Positions 46,263 through 57,600 of a stretch of DNA of 64,000 bases are shown here, one piece after another (the stretch's first letter is position 1; each line of letters begins with the position of its first letter). Origin of the DNA: Yamagishiella unicocca. Lineage: Eukaryota > Chlorophyta > Chlorophyceae > Chlamydomonadales > Volvocaceae. The position numbers were made by a program, and so were the translations under genes. The notes beneath the pieces were generated by a model. It saw nothing but the letters and a program-made list of their open reading frames with translations, searched no databases and was not told the origin of the DNA. Location: positions 310,001 to 374,000 of the forward strand of contig BDSL01000102.1 in assembly GCA_003116995.1 (NCBI GenBank), read 5' to 3'.

Positions 46263-49200
46263 TTACGCTGCCCGCAGGAGACGCTCCACCTGCAGGGCGA
46301 GCGCGGGCGTGGGATATAACGGAGGGCCTAGCAGTTGCAAAACGGGACATACTCGTGTGTCCGACGCCAGGCTGATGCTGGGTGACAAGCCTGCTGAGCA
46401 CGCGGCCATGCATGGCACGTCGCCTGTCACGTCGGCGCGACGCTTCCTGTCCCCTGTCGACTTCTCTTCCTCCTTTGTTGCTCCCTCTCCTGCCCTCTCT
46501 GGGCTCCCCTTGCGCCTCCGTTTCTGCCCTCCGTCATCCAATGTCGTGTAACAGGGGGTCTCCTCTCCCCATCGCCCCCGCGCGCCTCACCTCGTCTCGC
46601 GCCTCCGCCTGCGCCCGCCAGTCCTCCTGCAGGCTCTCCAGCTCCACCAGTCGGGACACCTGCTCCTGGATGCCCGCCACCTCCGCCGCCGGCACCTCGA
46701 TGTCCATCTCCACCTCTATCTCAATCATGTTCATGACGCGACTGTAGCCGTCCAGCAGCTCAATCTTCCGCGTCAGCCGCTCCTCAATGTTGGCGCGTGC
46801 GCGGGACACTCGCCCTATGCGCGCCTCATACGCCGCGCCCCCAACCCCCGCACCACTGCCCCCCGAGCCGCTGGTACTAGCAGCGCCGCCGAACGCGCTG
46901 CCGGAGGCCACTCCCGCGGTCGTGGCGTACTGCGACGGCAGCGCAGAGGCGCTCACCGCCTCCATCTTGTTCTGCAGCTGCCACAACCGAGCCAGGAAGC
47001 GCACGTCCTCCGCGCTCTCCGTCAGCGCCAGGGAGGCCTTGGCCGACAGCGCGTTGTACTGTCCCAGCAGCTGCTGCCGCACGTACTCGACCCGCACCTT
47101 GACGTCTGGCAGCTGCTTGAGCCGCGGCACGAGGACGCTACTGCCCACTAGCGCGCTGCCAGTGAGCGTGGCTGCGCCGGCCGCCAGCAGCAGCGGCAGC
47201 GCGGGGTCGAGCAGCGAGGAGGCGGCGTCACCGCCGGCGATGACCACTGCGAGCGGCAGCACCCAGCTGGGCACCCCGGCTTGCTCCGCGGAGACGGGCG
47301 GGCGCAGCAGGGGCAGCACGGCGCCGGTCTTGTGGTTGGTGGAGGTGAGCGCCTGGCCGGGTTTGGTGCCCGGAGGCGAGGCGTTGAAGAAGCCGCCCTT
47401 GCGGATGTTGCGCATGGGGGCGCTCACCACCGTCACCCGCTCGCCTACCTGGTGGGCGGGTGTGCGGGTTACGGAGGACAGCGGGGGGTGAAGAGGGGGA
47501 AGCGGGGATGCGGAGGCGGCTAGCAGGCGGTGGGGCGGGAGGCGGAGGTGCGACACGGCACGGAACTGGAGGCTAGGGCCGGAGGGCTAGGCGACTGGGT
47601 GGTGCGGCCCGTCCTTCTGTTTCCTCCCGCGGGTCTGGGCTCTCACCGGTGCTGGCACCGCCGCCGTCTCCGTCCCGACCCGGAACGTCCGCGAGCTGCT
47701 GTCGGGGGCCTGCGAGCAGGCAGGGGGGGCAGGGAGGGGGCGAGCGTGAGGTCACCCGGGGTTGGGGGGCACGACACGGGGGCGAATGAGCGGAATCGGT
47801 AGCGCGGCGAGAAACCACCATCAGCCGCGGCGCGAGTTAGCAGGCGCCGAGCCATTGCCGCCCCTAACGCCCACAGCCCTCAGCCGCCTGCGGGTACGGC
47901 TCGCGACGCCTCGCCCGCGCAGCACACCTGCGGCCTCTACCTTCCGGAGGGCGGCATTTCCCTCCCCCGCATAAACTGACGCGCAGCCCCGCCCATCCGC
48001 ACACGTCAGCAACCCCCGGGACGCGTTCTCACGGCCTTCCCTGCCCCCTGCCTTCCCACCCTCGCCCCATGTCTTCTCCTTTGTCGATTCACCACTTTTC
48101 ATCTACCCGCCGCCCCTCGCCAGCCCCGGGGTTCAGCGCCACCTGCCTGCAGCACAAACTCGTGGATTGCGGCCACGGGGGGCTTCTTGACGAGCCCCAG
48201 CGCGCGGCCCAGTCCCAGCAGGATGTTGCCCGAGGGGACCAGCGCCGTGCTGGAGCAGCTGGTGGCGGTGCCGCTGAATATCTCGTACTCGTAGCGCGAG
48301 TAGCCGTCCGCAACGGTCTTGGCGCCCTCCTGCGAGTGAAGCCGGTGGGGCGGGAGGCGGCCGGGTCTGCAGAGGCTCTCCCTCAGGGCCCAGGACCCTC
48401 CTTCCCTCCCAAGTCGCCCGGCAGTGCTGTGTCCTTACAAAACATGATACGGAAAGCGACGGGAGAGAAGAAGGAAAAGCAGGCGAAAGCCCCGCCATGT
48501 GCTGTGTGCGCTGTCGCCACCCCGGCCCTTCTTTTCGAACCTAATGGGCTCCGGAGCGGCCAGCTGATCCTGAACGGTGAGTTTCAGCGACCAGCTGAAC
48601 CTGATCGGTGGGTTCCAGCGACCTGCCGCGCCCGAGCACACAAGAGTCCAGCGGCCCGCGCCCCGCCGTCCGCACCTGCGGCTGCACAACCGTCAGCGGG
48701 CGGTCCGGCACCAGCGGCGATGTGACGACCTTGCCGAAGCCGACCTCCTCCGAGCCACAGGGCAGGCCCTGCACCTTGATGTCCGCCAGCACCTGCGGAG
48801 CGGGGGCGTGGGGCGGCCGGCGCGGCGGTCAGTGTTACGAGGCGCGGGCATCGCAGAGCGAACCCCCCGCGCGGGCGTGCACCAGCGGCAGGGGGCCCCG
48901 CCCTTGCTGCTGACAGCAAACGGCCCCCCGCCCGGCCTTGCTCAGCCGCCACTCCATCCGGTACAATCCTCGGCCTCCCCCCCCACGGTACCACTGAGTC
49001 CACCTGCAGCCGGTGCGTCCCCCATCCTTCCACTCCCCCATGCGTCCGAGCCACACCGCTGACAACCGCGGGGAGTCCACAGCAAAGCAGCGCCAACCCT
49101 CCCGGAGACGACGTCACATCGTGGCGACTGCCGCTCTCGCCCGACAGCCCTCCCCGTGGCCTCCTGGCCGAGCCGCACAAATCCTTGGCCGCAGTGTGTG

Positions 49201-50716
49201 TTGCGCATACCCGCTACGGCCCCTCAGCACATCGTCCGCATCCTCCAGCCCCGACACGGTCAGCTCCGGCATCCCCCTCAATGGTAACGGGTGTGCCCCG
49301 CATGTCGCACGCACTGGCAGGCAGGGAGGGCGGGTGTCCGCACCACCGCCGCAAGCGCCCGCCCCAGACCGCCATCGAAATTAGCTTACGTGTAGCGATG
49401 CGCGCTTCCAGTTACTTGGGCTCAAGCCGTGAAATCGCAAGCAGACCTCGACATGCCCGGTCGCCCCAAGGGCGCTCTCCCTACATTCCGCCACTAGGCA
49501 ACTGACTCACTCACTGGCCCCGTCCTCAGGCGGGCGTCCCCCCTGCATTGTTGTTGGCCGTCAATCGTCAATCACCCAATCCCCAACCCTCGACCCAAGC
49601 GCCTTACCCCCGAGGACGCCCACCACTCCCTCCATCCCACCCGCACCCCCATCTCCAAACGGTATGTCCCAAACGGGTTTTCCTCGCAACCCCCACCTGC
49701 AGCGCCTCCACGATACACAGCTGCTGGCACAGCCCCAGCACCAGGTCCCTGGTGGTGGTCAACGACGCCGCCGGCCAGGCGAAGGACACGTCCAGGGAGC
49801 GAGTGGCGGGCCCGCCTGCGCGGCCCCCCCGCCGGGCCAGACACATCTCCCGGTACAGCGCCATCGCCAGCTGCACCTTGCCGCGCTGCAGGCAGAACCC
49901 CATCAGCGCGCGCGCGTCCTCGTCCTTCAAGCCGGCGGGAACCTCGTCAGCGAGCGCTTCGGCGACGTCGAGCGGCGAGCTGGCGGCGGCGAGGCGGCGG
50001 AGGAAGGACGGGCTGAAGAGGAACGGCTGCTCGCTGCTGCTGCCCGTGGAGCTGGACGAAGGGGCGCCAGCGTCTGCTGCTGCTGCTGCGGCAGCGGAGC
50101 TGCTGCTGCTGGTCTGCTGCGGCTCGCGGGACACGTCGGAAGCTGCCGCCGCCGCCGCAGCAGCAGCCGGCGCGGTGCTAGTGGTGGCTTTGCTGGGGGC
50201 CGCCGGGCCACCAGAAGCCTGCTGGGCGATGGAGCGTGCAGGTGGGGCCGACGGAGGAGTATGTGGACGTGTGCAACAAGGAGCGCGGGTAGGATGAGGA
50301 TGCGGCCCCTGTGCCGGGAAGTCGTCGCGGGGCCGCCGGTAGGATGGAAATCCCGCAGGGTGCTGAAGCTGTGGTGTAATGACTGCGCGACGCGGTGCCG
50401 GCCGTTGTGGTAGGGGGTGGGACAGCGGCGTGCCCAACGCTGCGCAGCCTTCGCAGGCCTCCAGCACTATAGATGTGACATGTGCACACGCGGTGCCGGC
50501 ATCGCAGGAGCTTTCCTAGCAGGTCCCACGCTCAACTGCGTGCTGCTTAAGCCGCTCACTTACCGCTTCTGACTCCCCGTTGCTGAACGTCGACGCCGCT
50601 TGGCAAGCCGGACGTCGAGACTTGGAAGCTAAAGCTAAATGCCATGAGCCGTGTCGTCTCCGCACTGGCTGCAGCAGGCTGCACCCCAATGCCTGTGGCC
50701 CAAGCGCGCGTTGCAT
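46263..50716 (-). CDS. Plastid-targeted protein: PPR-like helices plus membrane/coiled-coil C-terminus
   Basis: Minus-strand exons: 50716-50564, 50218-49697, about 49313-49231, 48792-48676, 48329-48147, 47709-47647, 47448-46591 and 46289-46263 (stop). Seen: exon 1 is Arg/Ser/Ala-rich without acids, like a chloroplast transit peptide. Exon 2 has an Ala/Ser-rich linker, then PPR-like helices (DEDARALMGFCLQRGKVQLA). Later exons encode a beta-rich middle domain (VLADIKVQGLPCG, GYSRYEYEIFSG). They are followed by a hydrophobic pair of segments (SWVLPLAVVIAGG; LPLLLAAGAATLTG) and a long coiled coil ending in VERLLRAA. I recognise it as a conserved plant/algal layout but cannot name it. Odd points: the intron after 48147 appears to use a GC donor (CAG|GCAGGT). 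The exon near 49313-49231 changes frame at a run of five G and does not join exon 2 in phase, so an exon is missing or there is a sequence error. Location in plastid membranes is inferred. Confidence 0.7.
49660..49696 (+). repeat. Fragment of the dispersed repeat family inside an intron
   Basis: AAACGGGTTTTCCTCGCAACC matches the 4751-4835 and 45083-45160 copies. It sits immediately beside the splice donor of exon 50218-49697. Confidence 0.6.
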
Positions 50717-51694
50717 TTGCACCACGCTAAATGCTGGCCGAGAAGGTATTAAGGTTCAAGCAAATTGATCCTTGAACTGTGTGAATCGGGTGCTCAGAGA
50801 ACGGGGTAGGAGCCAGGTGGGCCAGGGTCCCCCCACCCCGGCGGGTTCAAAATCAGAATAGGGTTAAAAATTCTTTACTAAGGAATGTATGTATTATGAA
50901 GGTATCAACAATGATGGGCATGGCGCATGCGTTGTTCCTGTACCCGCAGGCCCCGACCGGACCCCCCCTGATCTCTCGCAAGGTCGCTTTTTCATGGTTC
51001 GCAAGGGTTGGCCATGAACATCCCATAGGAATTTGAAAATATACATGATCGGCGATAATCACTGGTAGGCGACAATAGCTTCTGCGTCCCTACGCCATGC
51101 TGAAGTGAATGCAACATCTGTGCGGGCGTCCCGAACCCCCTTAAGTTACCGCAGTCCTAGCTTATTCGTTTACATCCGCAAATTTTTGCAATCCCACAAA
51201 CAGCATAGCAACCCAACCATGTACCGGTGTCAAAGCCGAAGTCCAGGCTTTGCGCCGCATGGATATTTCTTTAGTTCATTGAATATGCGCAATAATGCAG
51301 CGGCGCAGGTTTCCGTTAGCTGCAGGAATGGTACTAGTTTGGCTTCGGGGGGAGGGGGGCATGCGGGTACGGGGTATCGTCTTTCGGCCGTCGTGTAACG
51401 GCCCCACAGACATGCTGATTGAATACGTTTTCTACATCCATGGATGTGTCGATCCGAAACTGTCTCAATCAACGTGTAATAGAAGCCCTTACCTCCTCAC
51501 CTAGTCAAACTGCACGATTTGTTTTCAACCTGGCCGAAGAAACTGTAATCATCACGCCGACTTTCGGCAACATTTCCTTCCAGTCGGGTGCTGTGGTGGG
51601 ACAGACACGGAGGCGGCTTTGGTGAGCAGCGGCCTCGTGGAGCAGCCTGCTCTCGGGCACGGCCCGCCTGGGCCGTGCCGCGACTTGAGCAGCC
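50717..51694. other. Divergent promoter region between the plastid gene and the ULK4-type kinase
   Basis: About 980 bases between two head-to-head start codons. The centre (50850-51060) is AT-richer than its surroundings. No protein-like frame or RNA gene is seen. Confidence 0.5.
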
Positions 51695-54600
51695 ATGAAC
51701 AACTACCAGTAAGTACACGATGATAGGTGTACAAATATTTACGTTGGACACTTAGAGTCTTTGCACCCTTTTCCCGCAGCATCTATGAAAAGATCGGCCA
51801 TGGAAAGCACTCAACCGTGTATAAAGGCCGCAAGAAGAAAACGATCAGCTACTATGCCATCAAATCAGTGGACAAAACTCAGAAGGCTCGGGTGCTCCAG
51901 GAGGTTGGTGGGGGCTGACCCAAGCTGCCGACCCGCCTTTCGCGTCAACAGCAGCGGGGCGGTTGAGGGTCGCTTCTTGCTTGCAGGTGCGTACTATGCA
52001 CGCCCTGGACCACAGGAACATCCTCAAGTTCTATGCGTGGTAAGCATTTGCGCAAATGCCCTAGCAAGCAACATCTCTGCAAGCGCACTCTGCGCTTGCA
52101 TGCCGTGGTGCAATCGCATGATAATTTGATATCTGCAGGTATGAGACCACCAACCATCTATGGCTTATTCTGGAGTACTGCGTCGGCGGCGACCTTATGT
52201 CGCTGCTCCGCCAGGACGTCCGGCTCCCGGAAAGCTCCGTGCACGATTTCGCGCGTGACTTGGTTACAGCATTGCAGTACCTACACAGCAAGGAGATTAT
52301 TTACTGCGACCTAAAACCCTCAAACATCCTGCTGGACGAAAACGGCCGGATGAAATTGGGTGGGTTCGGGCTGTCACGCCGCCTGGCGGACATCAACAAA
52401 AAGCCCCTTCAGGCCCTGCCACAGGTGCGTGAAGGAGAGGGCAAAAGGGTCGGGGTATGGCTAATCGCAGATCTCTGGGGGCGGAAGCAACCCTGTGCAG
52501 TTGCACGGGTACGCCGCATGACACCCACATCTCACGAAAACTCTGAGGTTGGGTTACAGAAACGAAAACATCGTTTCTTCTCCTGCTTCCATTGCGGGTT
52601 TGATGTCAGCGTATGTCACGGATTATATACGGATCAATCATCCCATGCTACCCGTACTGGTGGCCGTCTCATGTCCCCCACCACCCTCCACTCATTGCGT
52701 ACGGTCTTTCACCTGGTCAGGCCATGCGCGGGACACCCTGCTACATGGCACCGGAACTTTTCTCCGAGGGGGCGACGCACTCAACTGCGTCCGACCTGTG
52801 GGCCATTGGGTGCGTGCTGTATGAGTGTTCTATGGGCCGCCCGCCCTTCTTGAACTCCTCGTTCAACCAGCTGGTTCACGAAATCCTCAACAACGAGCCG
52901 CAGCCTATCCCGGGTGAGGGGGTTGCATACCAACGCCTTGGACGATAGCAATACCGATCGGGGGCCAGTTATTTCGAGGGTGGTGTGCCACGAGTTGAAC
53001 GTCGGGCATCGAGTGGTTTGGGGGCCAGGCTGCCGAGTGCACTTGCGCCAAGTGCAGTAGGTCAGAGCACGCCGACGTAAAGTTCATGGGTTGTAGTAAG
53101 TTGGCCCTTATCCTAGCGACGCTTTTTCGATAGGGGACCCGTGAAGATGATGGAGGGAACGGTATGGGAACGTCATTGAGGGTGCCGTCCGACCACCGAT
53201 CCCTTTTTGCACCCTGCGATCGATGTCCGCCCAGGGGCCAGTCCGGAGTACCATGACATGATTGCCAGGCTGCTTGACAAGAACCCAGCAACGCGCATTC
53301 GATGGAAGGTGAGCGGCGAGCTACACGCCGGCCAGCAGTACAAAGCCCTGCGCGATGAAATCAATAAGCTGGATGCTTTCGTCTTCCGCCATGCAGGAGA
53401 TGTCCACGCACCCCTTCTGGCAAGTTCGCTTGCCGTCTCTCGAATTGCCTCCCGAGCCAGCGCTGGACGCATTCATTGCACGGTACGGCCTTGCGCCCAC
53501 GGTGGAGGAGATGCGCCAATCCACACGGGACGGGCTGAAGGTGCGTGGCGTCATTGTAATAGCGCAGCATGGAGAGGGGTGCGTCTGTACGTTAGGCCAT
53601 ACGTGAAGACAGCTCATGCATGATGGCGGATCAATGCCAGGCAGGGCTTGAACCGAACTTACAATCATGCGGTGCACCAATCAGCTGCAGTCTAAGTACC
53701 CCAAATAGATCACTAGCTGCTTGTGTGCGGCGCCAACTGTGAGCCGCTCACACAACGGCTGTGAATGCACCACGCGCTCAGCACAGCATGCATTGCCTGG
53801 AAGGTGCATGACGCTAACCCCATCCGCCACCGCCCATCACCAGTTGGACAAGGGGCGCACCATGCGGCAGAGTGTGGACATTACGCGCTTGTCGCGCATT
53901 GCGTTGCACAACTTGGAGCGCGAAGGTGATGGCGCGGACTACAGCAGCACAGTGGCAGGCGCGGCGGCTGCCGAATCACAGCCGGGCGATATCCGCATCG
54001 ATTCAGCGGACGCGGAGCTGGATTTCGAGGAGAATCGGGAAGAGGGTAGGTGTAGCGTGGTCAGGGTATTTTGCATCCACTTGCGGGCTTATGGAATGCC
54101 TCCAACCGATCAGCTGTCGGGTACTTCCCTAGCATGTTATTCCAGGTGTCCGCCACCGATATGCTCGCTGATTTGTCGCTAATTTCCAGATTGGCGCATG
54201 TTTGACGTGGGTTCCCCTACACGTGCGCGTCATTCCGTGCAGCCGTGGACGAGGAGATTCCCGTCTCGCCAGCGCCCAGCGACGACGGCATGGTCATCGA
54301 CCAGGGCTCCGGTGCGCCGCTTTCAGACGGGGGCCGCATGATCAGCGCCACCGCGAATGATGCCATGATGGCCCGTGCCGCTGCCGCCGCTGCGGCGCAT
54401 CAGAGTAGCCACGGCCCGCAAGGGGCCCAAGCGCCAGCGCGCCGCGGTGGCCCCGGGGTGTCGGACAGCGTCAGCAGCGGCGTTGGAGGTACAGGCGGTG
54501 TAGGCCGGTCACAGGCCCGTGGCATTGGCGGCGATGACCTTGCGCGGTCGGCGGCGCTTGGTGGCGGCGGCCGCGCCGCGGATACGGCCTCAGACCTGGA

Positions 54601-57600
54601 AGCAGCCGCGGCGGCCACAGCTGCGGCCATGGACGATGACCTGCTGGTTGAGACTGGTCCGCTGGTGTCGGATCGCGACGCAGCGTCTTTGGAGGACTTG
54701 ATTTGGCATTCGTCAGACACGGCGGTGAAGCCGATCGTTGCGAACAGGCGAATAGGTGGGTCCGGTTCGACAAGCAGCGGCGGAGGGCTGGCCGTAGCAG
54801 GTATCCCTCGTAGGACTCGCTTCCCTGCGGGACGGAGCAGTGGCGTCACACTGCATGACCGAACCCCTGTCACACCGTCCCCAAGGTGCACCATGCACGC
54901 ACGCATTTTAGCACCTTGCATTGCGGGCTGCATGTTCACAATTGGACGCGCCTACATGACATGTGAGCGGAAAGAGCAACGCCCTCTTTCAGATTTTTGG
55001 GCTTACCATTGGGCACTTCTTCCGTGACGCGTTTGTTACAGAGCGCCTGCCCGAGCCGCGCTATGACGCCGCCAGCCTTCCATTCAAGCCTTGGAGCCTG
55101 GCAGAGATGCTGGGCGCTAACCAGGCGGACCTGGAGGCGTTCCTAACCTATATCTACAGGGCCATTGCCAGCGCGGCGCCCCTGAAGGTCAGTGCCGTGA
55201 GGGCGTGAAACTACGCGACCCTGTGCATGGAGCCACGGTAACCTGCTAGTCGGGTTGTGTGGGAACGGATGTGGAGCGGAGCGTGTGGATCTTCCTGGAT
55301 GGATGGATGCATGTTGCCCCAAGGCGTCACCCGGCTGCGCTGCTGGGCGGCGTCACCCGGTTGCGCTGCTCACTGATACCCGGCGCCCGCGACGCACCTG
55401 GAATCCTCTGTCACAGTTACTGGTACTTCATACACGCCCTGCTGATGCTGCTCATCTGGCCCCCTCCATGCATGCCCGTGCAGGACAAGGTTAATGTGCT
55501 CAGCTACTTCGAGACGCTGTGCGTGGACACCAACGCCGCCAACGTCCTGATCAACAGCTCGCTGACCATCCTCTTCATCCGCATGTTGCGCAACGCACGT
55601 GCGCCCACGCTGCGTATTCGGCTTGCAAGCGTGTTGGGTGAGTGACAGCCCTGGGCTACGGAAGGCCGTGCAGAGCAAGTTCCGGGTAGGCAGGGAAGGG
55701 GCGGTCCACGAGCCTCCTTTTAACGAGCCCCTGTTGCTGCCTGCTGCCTCAGGTCTGCTGGTCCGCCATGCCACGTATATTGCGGAGGAGCTTGCCAGCA
55801 CGAGCGTTGTCGAGGTGCTCAGTGAGGCCCTGAAGGTATGGCGCCATGCAGAGTGAACGACGGTGTTCGGTTGTGGATTTGCAGGGCTGAAGGCAGTTGA
55901 AGGCAACGTCTGCTAGGCCTAGATTTGCATGTTGCCATGGCACCGACATGGGGTACTTGTTATGGAATTGCGGATTGAGCGAGCTGTAGGTGGTGATGTA
56001 TCATGTAGCGTTAGACATAGGATGAGAGGTTGAGTCACGAGAATGCCAGGAACGACGGGTCACATGGCATCTTTCACCTTCCTTCACACTATAGGACAAG
56101 AATGAGCGCGTTCGGCGGCGCGTTATTGCGACGCTTGGCGAGTTGCTCTTCTACATTGCAACACAGCAGCAGGACAACGCAGCGGCGGCAGCTGGCAACG
56201 GCAGCGCTGCACCGGCGGACCCGGCGGTGGTGTGGGGCATCACGAGCAACACGTACGCGCAGGTAGGTTTGGCGAAAACGATGGCGCCTGACGGAGTTCG
56301 GAGCATTACACAGGAGATCGTACGCTGTCCACGATTGCAAAATTTGCCAGCTAGAGGTGTAACCCTGAAAGTCCGTGTCCAAACATTGGGCAGGTGATTG
56401 TGGTCGGGATGCGCGTGGTGGCGGTGGCGGGCGGCATCTTAAGGCGAAGGAAATAGCGATTAGCTACGACGGGGGGTGCACGGTCGGCTATAGCCACCTG
56501 GTTTCTAGGCGGAGATGCGAGGTCCGGATGGTGTCTTTACGGAGGGCTTACGCGCAGAAGGGATTTACTTCCTGCAGGTTATGCGGCTGCTGAAGGACAA
56601 GGAGGACGAGGTAGCAGCTCACTATGCAGTCAAGACCGTGGAGAACATATGCAGCCAGGGTGGCGAGTGGGCAGCACGCTTTGCGACGCAGGACGTTGTG
56701 CTCAGCCTGGTGCAGCTCATAAACAGCACCGGCCGGGGAGAGCAGCTGCGGGCGACGGCGGCGTCGACGCTGGCGCGGCTGCTCAGGTTTGTTTGCACTT
56801 ATGGGGTCCGGAATGCGTTGCCCTGGCACTTGCACGGTGCATTGAAACAAGGTACTCGCAACATCACTCGAAAGGAAAGAGGTTCCCAAATGATTTTGCA
56901 GCCTGAGAGATGTTCTGGCTTGTCACGCCCGGTTCACATGGACTCAATAGGCAGCGGCAGGTTGCACGGGCACATGGCGTCGGTTCAACTAAACCCGCTT
57001 CAGTTCATAGGTTCTTAGCTCACGACGAACGTGTGCGTACGGAACGTTGGTGCTGATTACTTAAATCCGCTACCTTGATGTTGACGCCTTGTAGACACAG
57101 CCCAGCCCTCGTGGCGCACACGGTGGACAAGTACGGCGTGCGCCTTTTCGTGGGATGCCTTCTTGAGGGGACGACCTCCGCCTCGGCCTCGGCTAGCGGG
57201 GGCGCGGGCGGCGGTAACACCGGCGGCGCCAGCAGTAAAGTGCAGACTGCGGCGCTCAACCTCATCAACCTGACGTTAGCGCAACCAGACCTGTCGACGC
57301 GCGCGCGTGCCTCCCTTGCGGAAGAGCGCGGCCTTCTGCCGGGGCTGGTCCTGCTGATGGACCACTCGCTCCCGCTCATCCGTGCCAAGGCAGTGGTCAC
57401 CGTCATGTTGCTCAGCAGGTGGGTCTTGAGCGGCCGCGTCAGCACCTGGATGCAGCCTACCCCCGGGCTAAGATGAATTCATACGCGTGGGTTTGCCCAT
57501 GGAGGGAAGTGCCACTTGGTTGTGGCCCTTGGCGTAGGCACCGGGCCAAACTATAAATAACCATCTCAAGCTAATAGCTGTCGTTCTTTCTACCAGGCTG

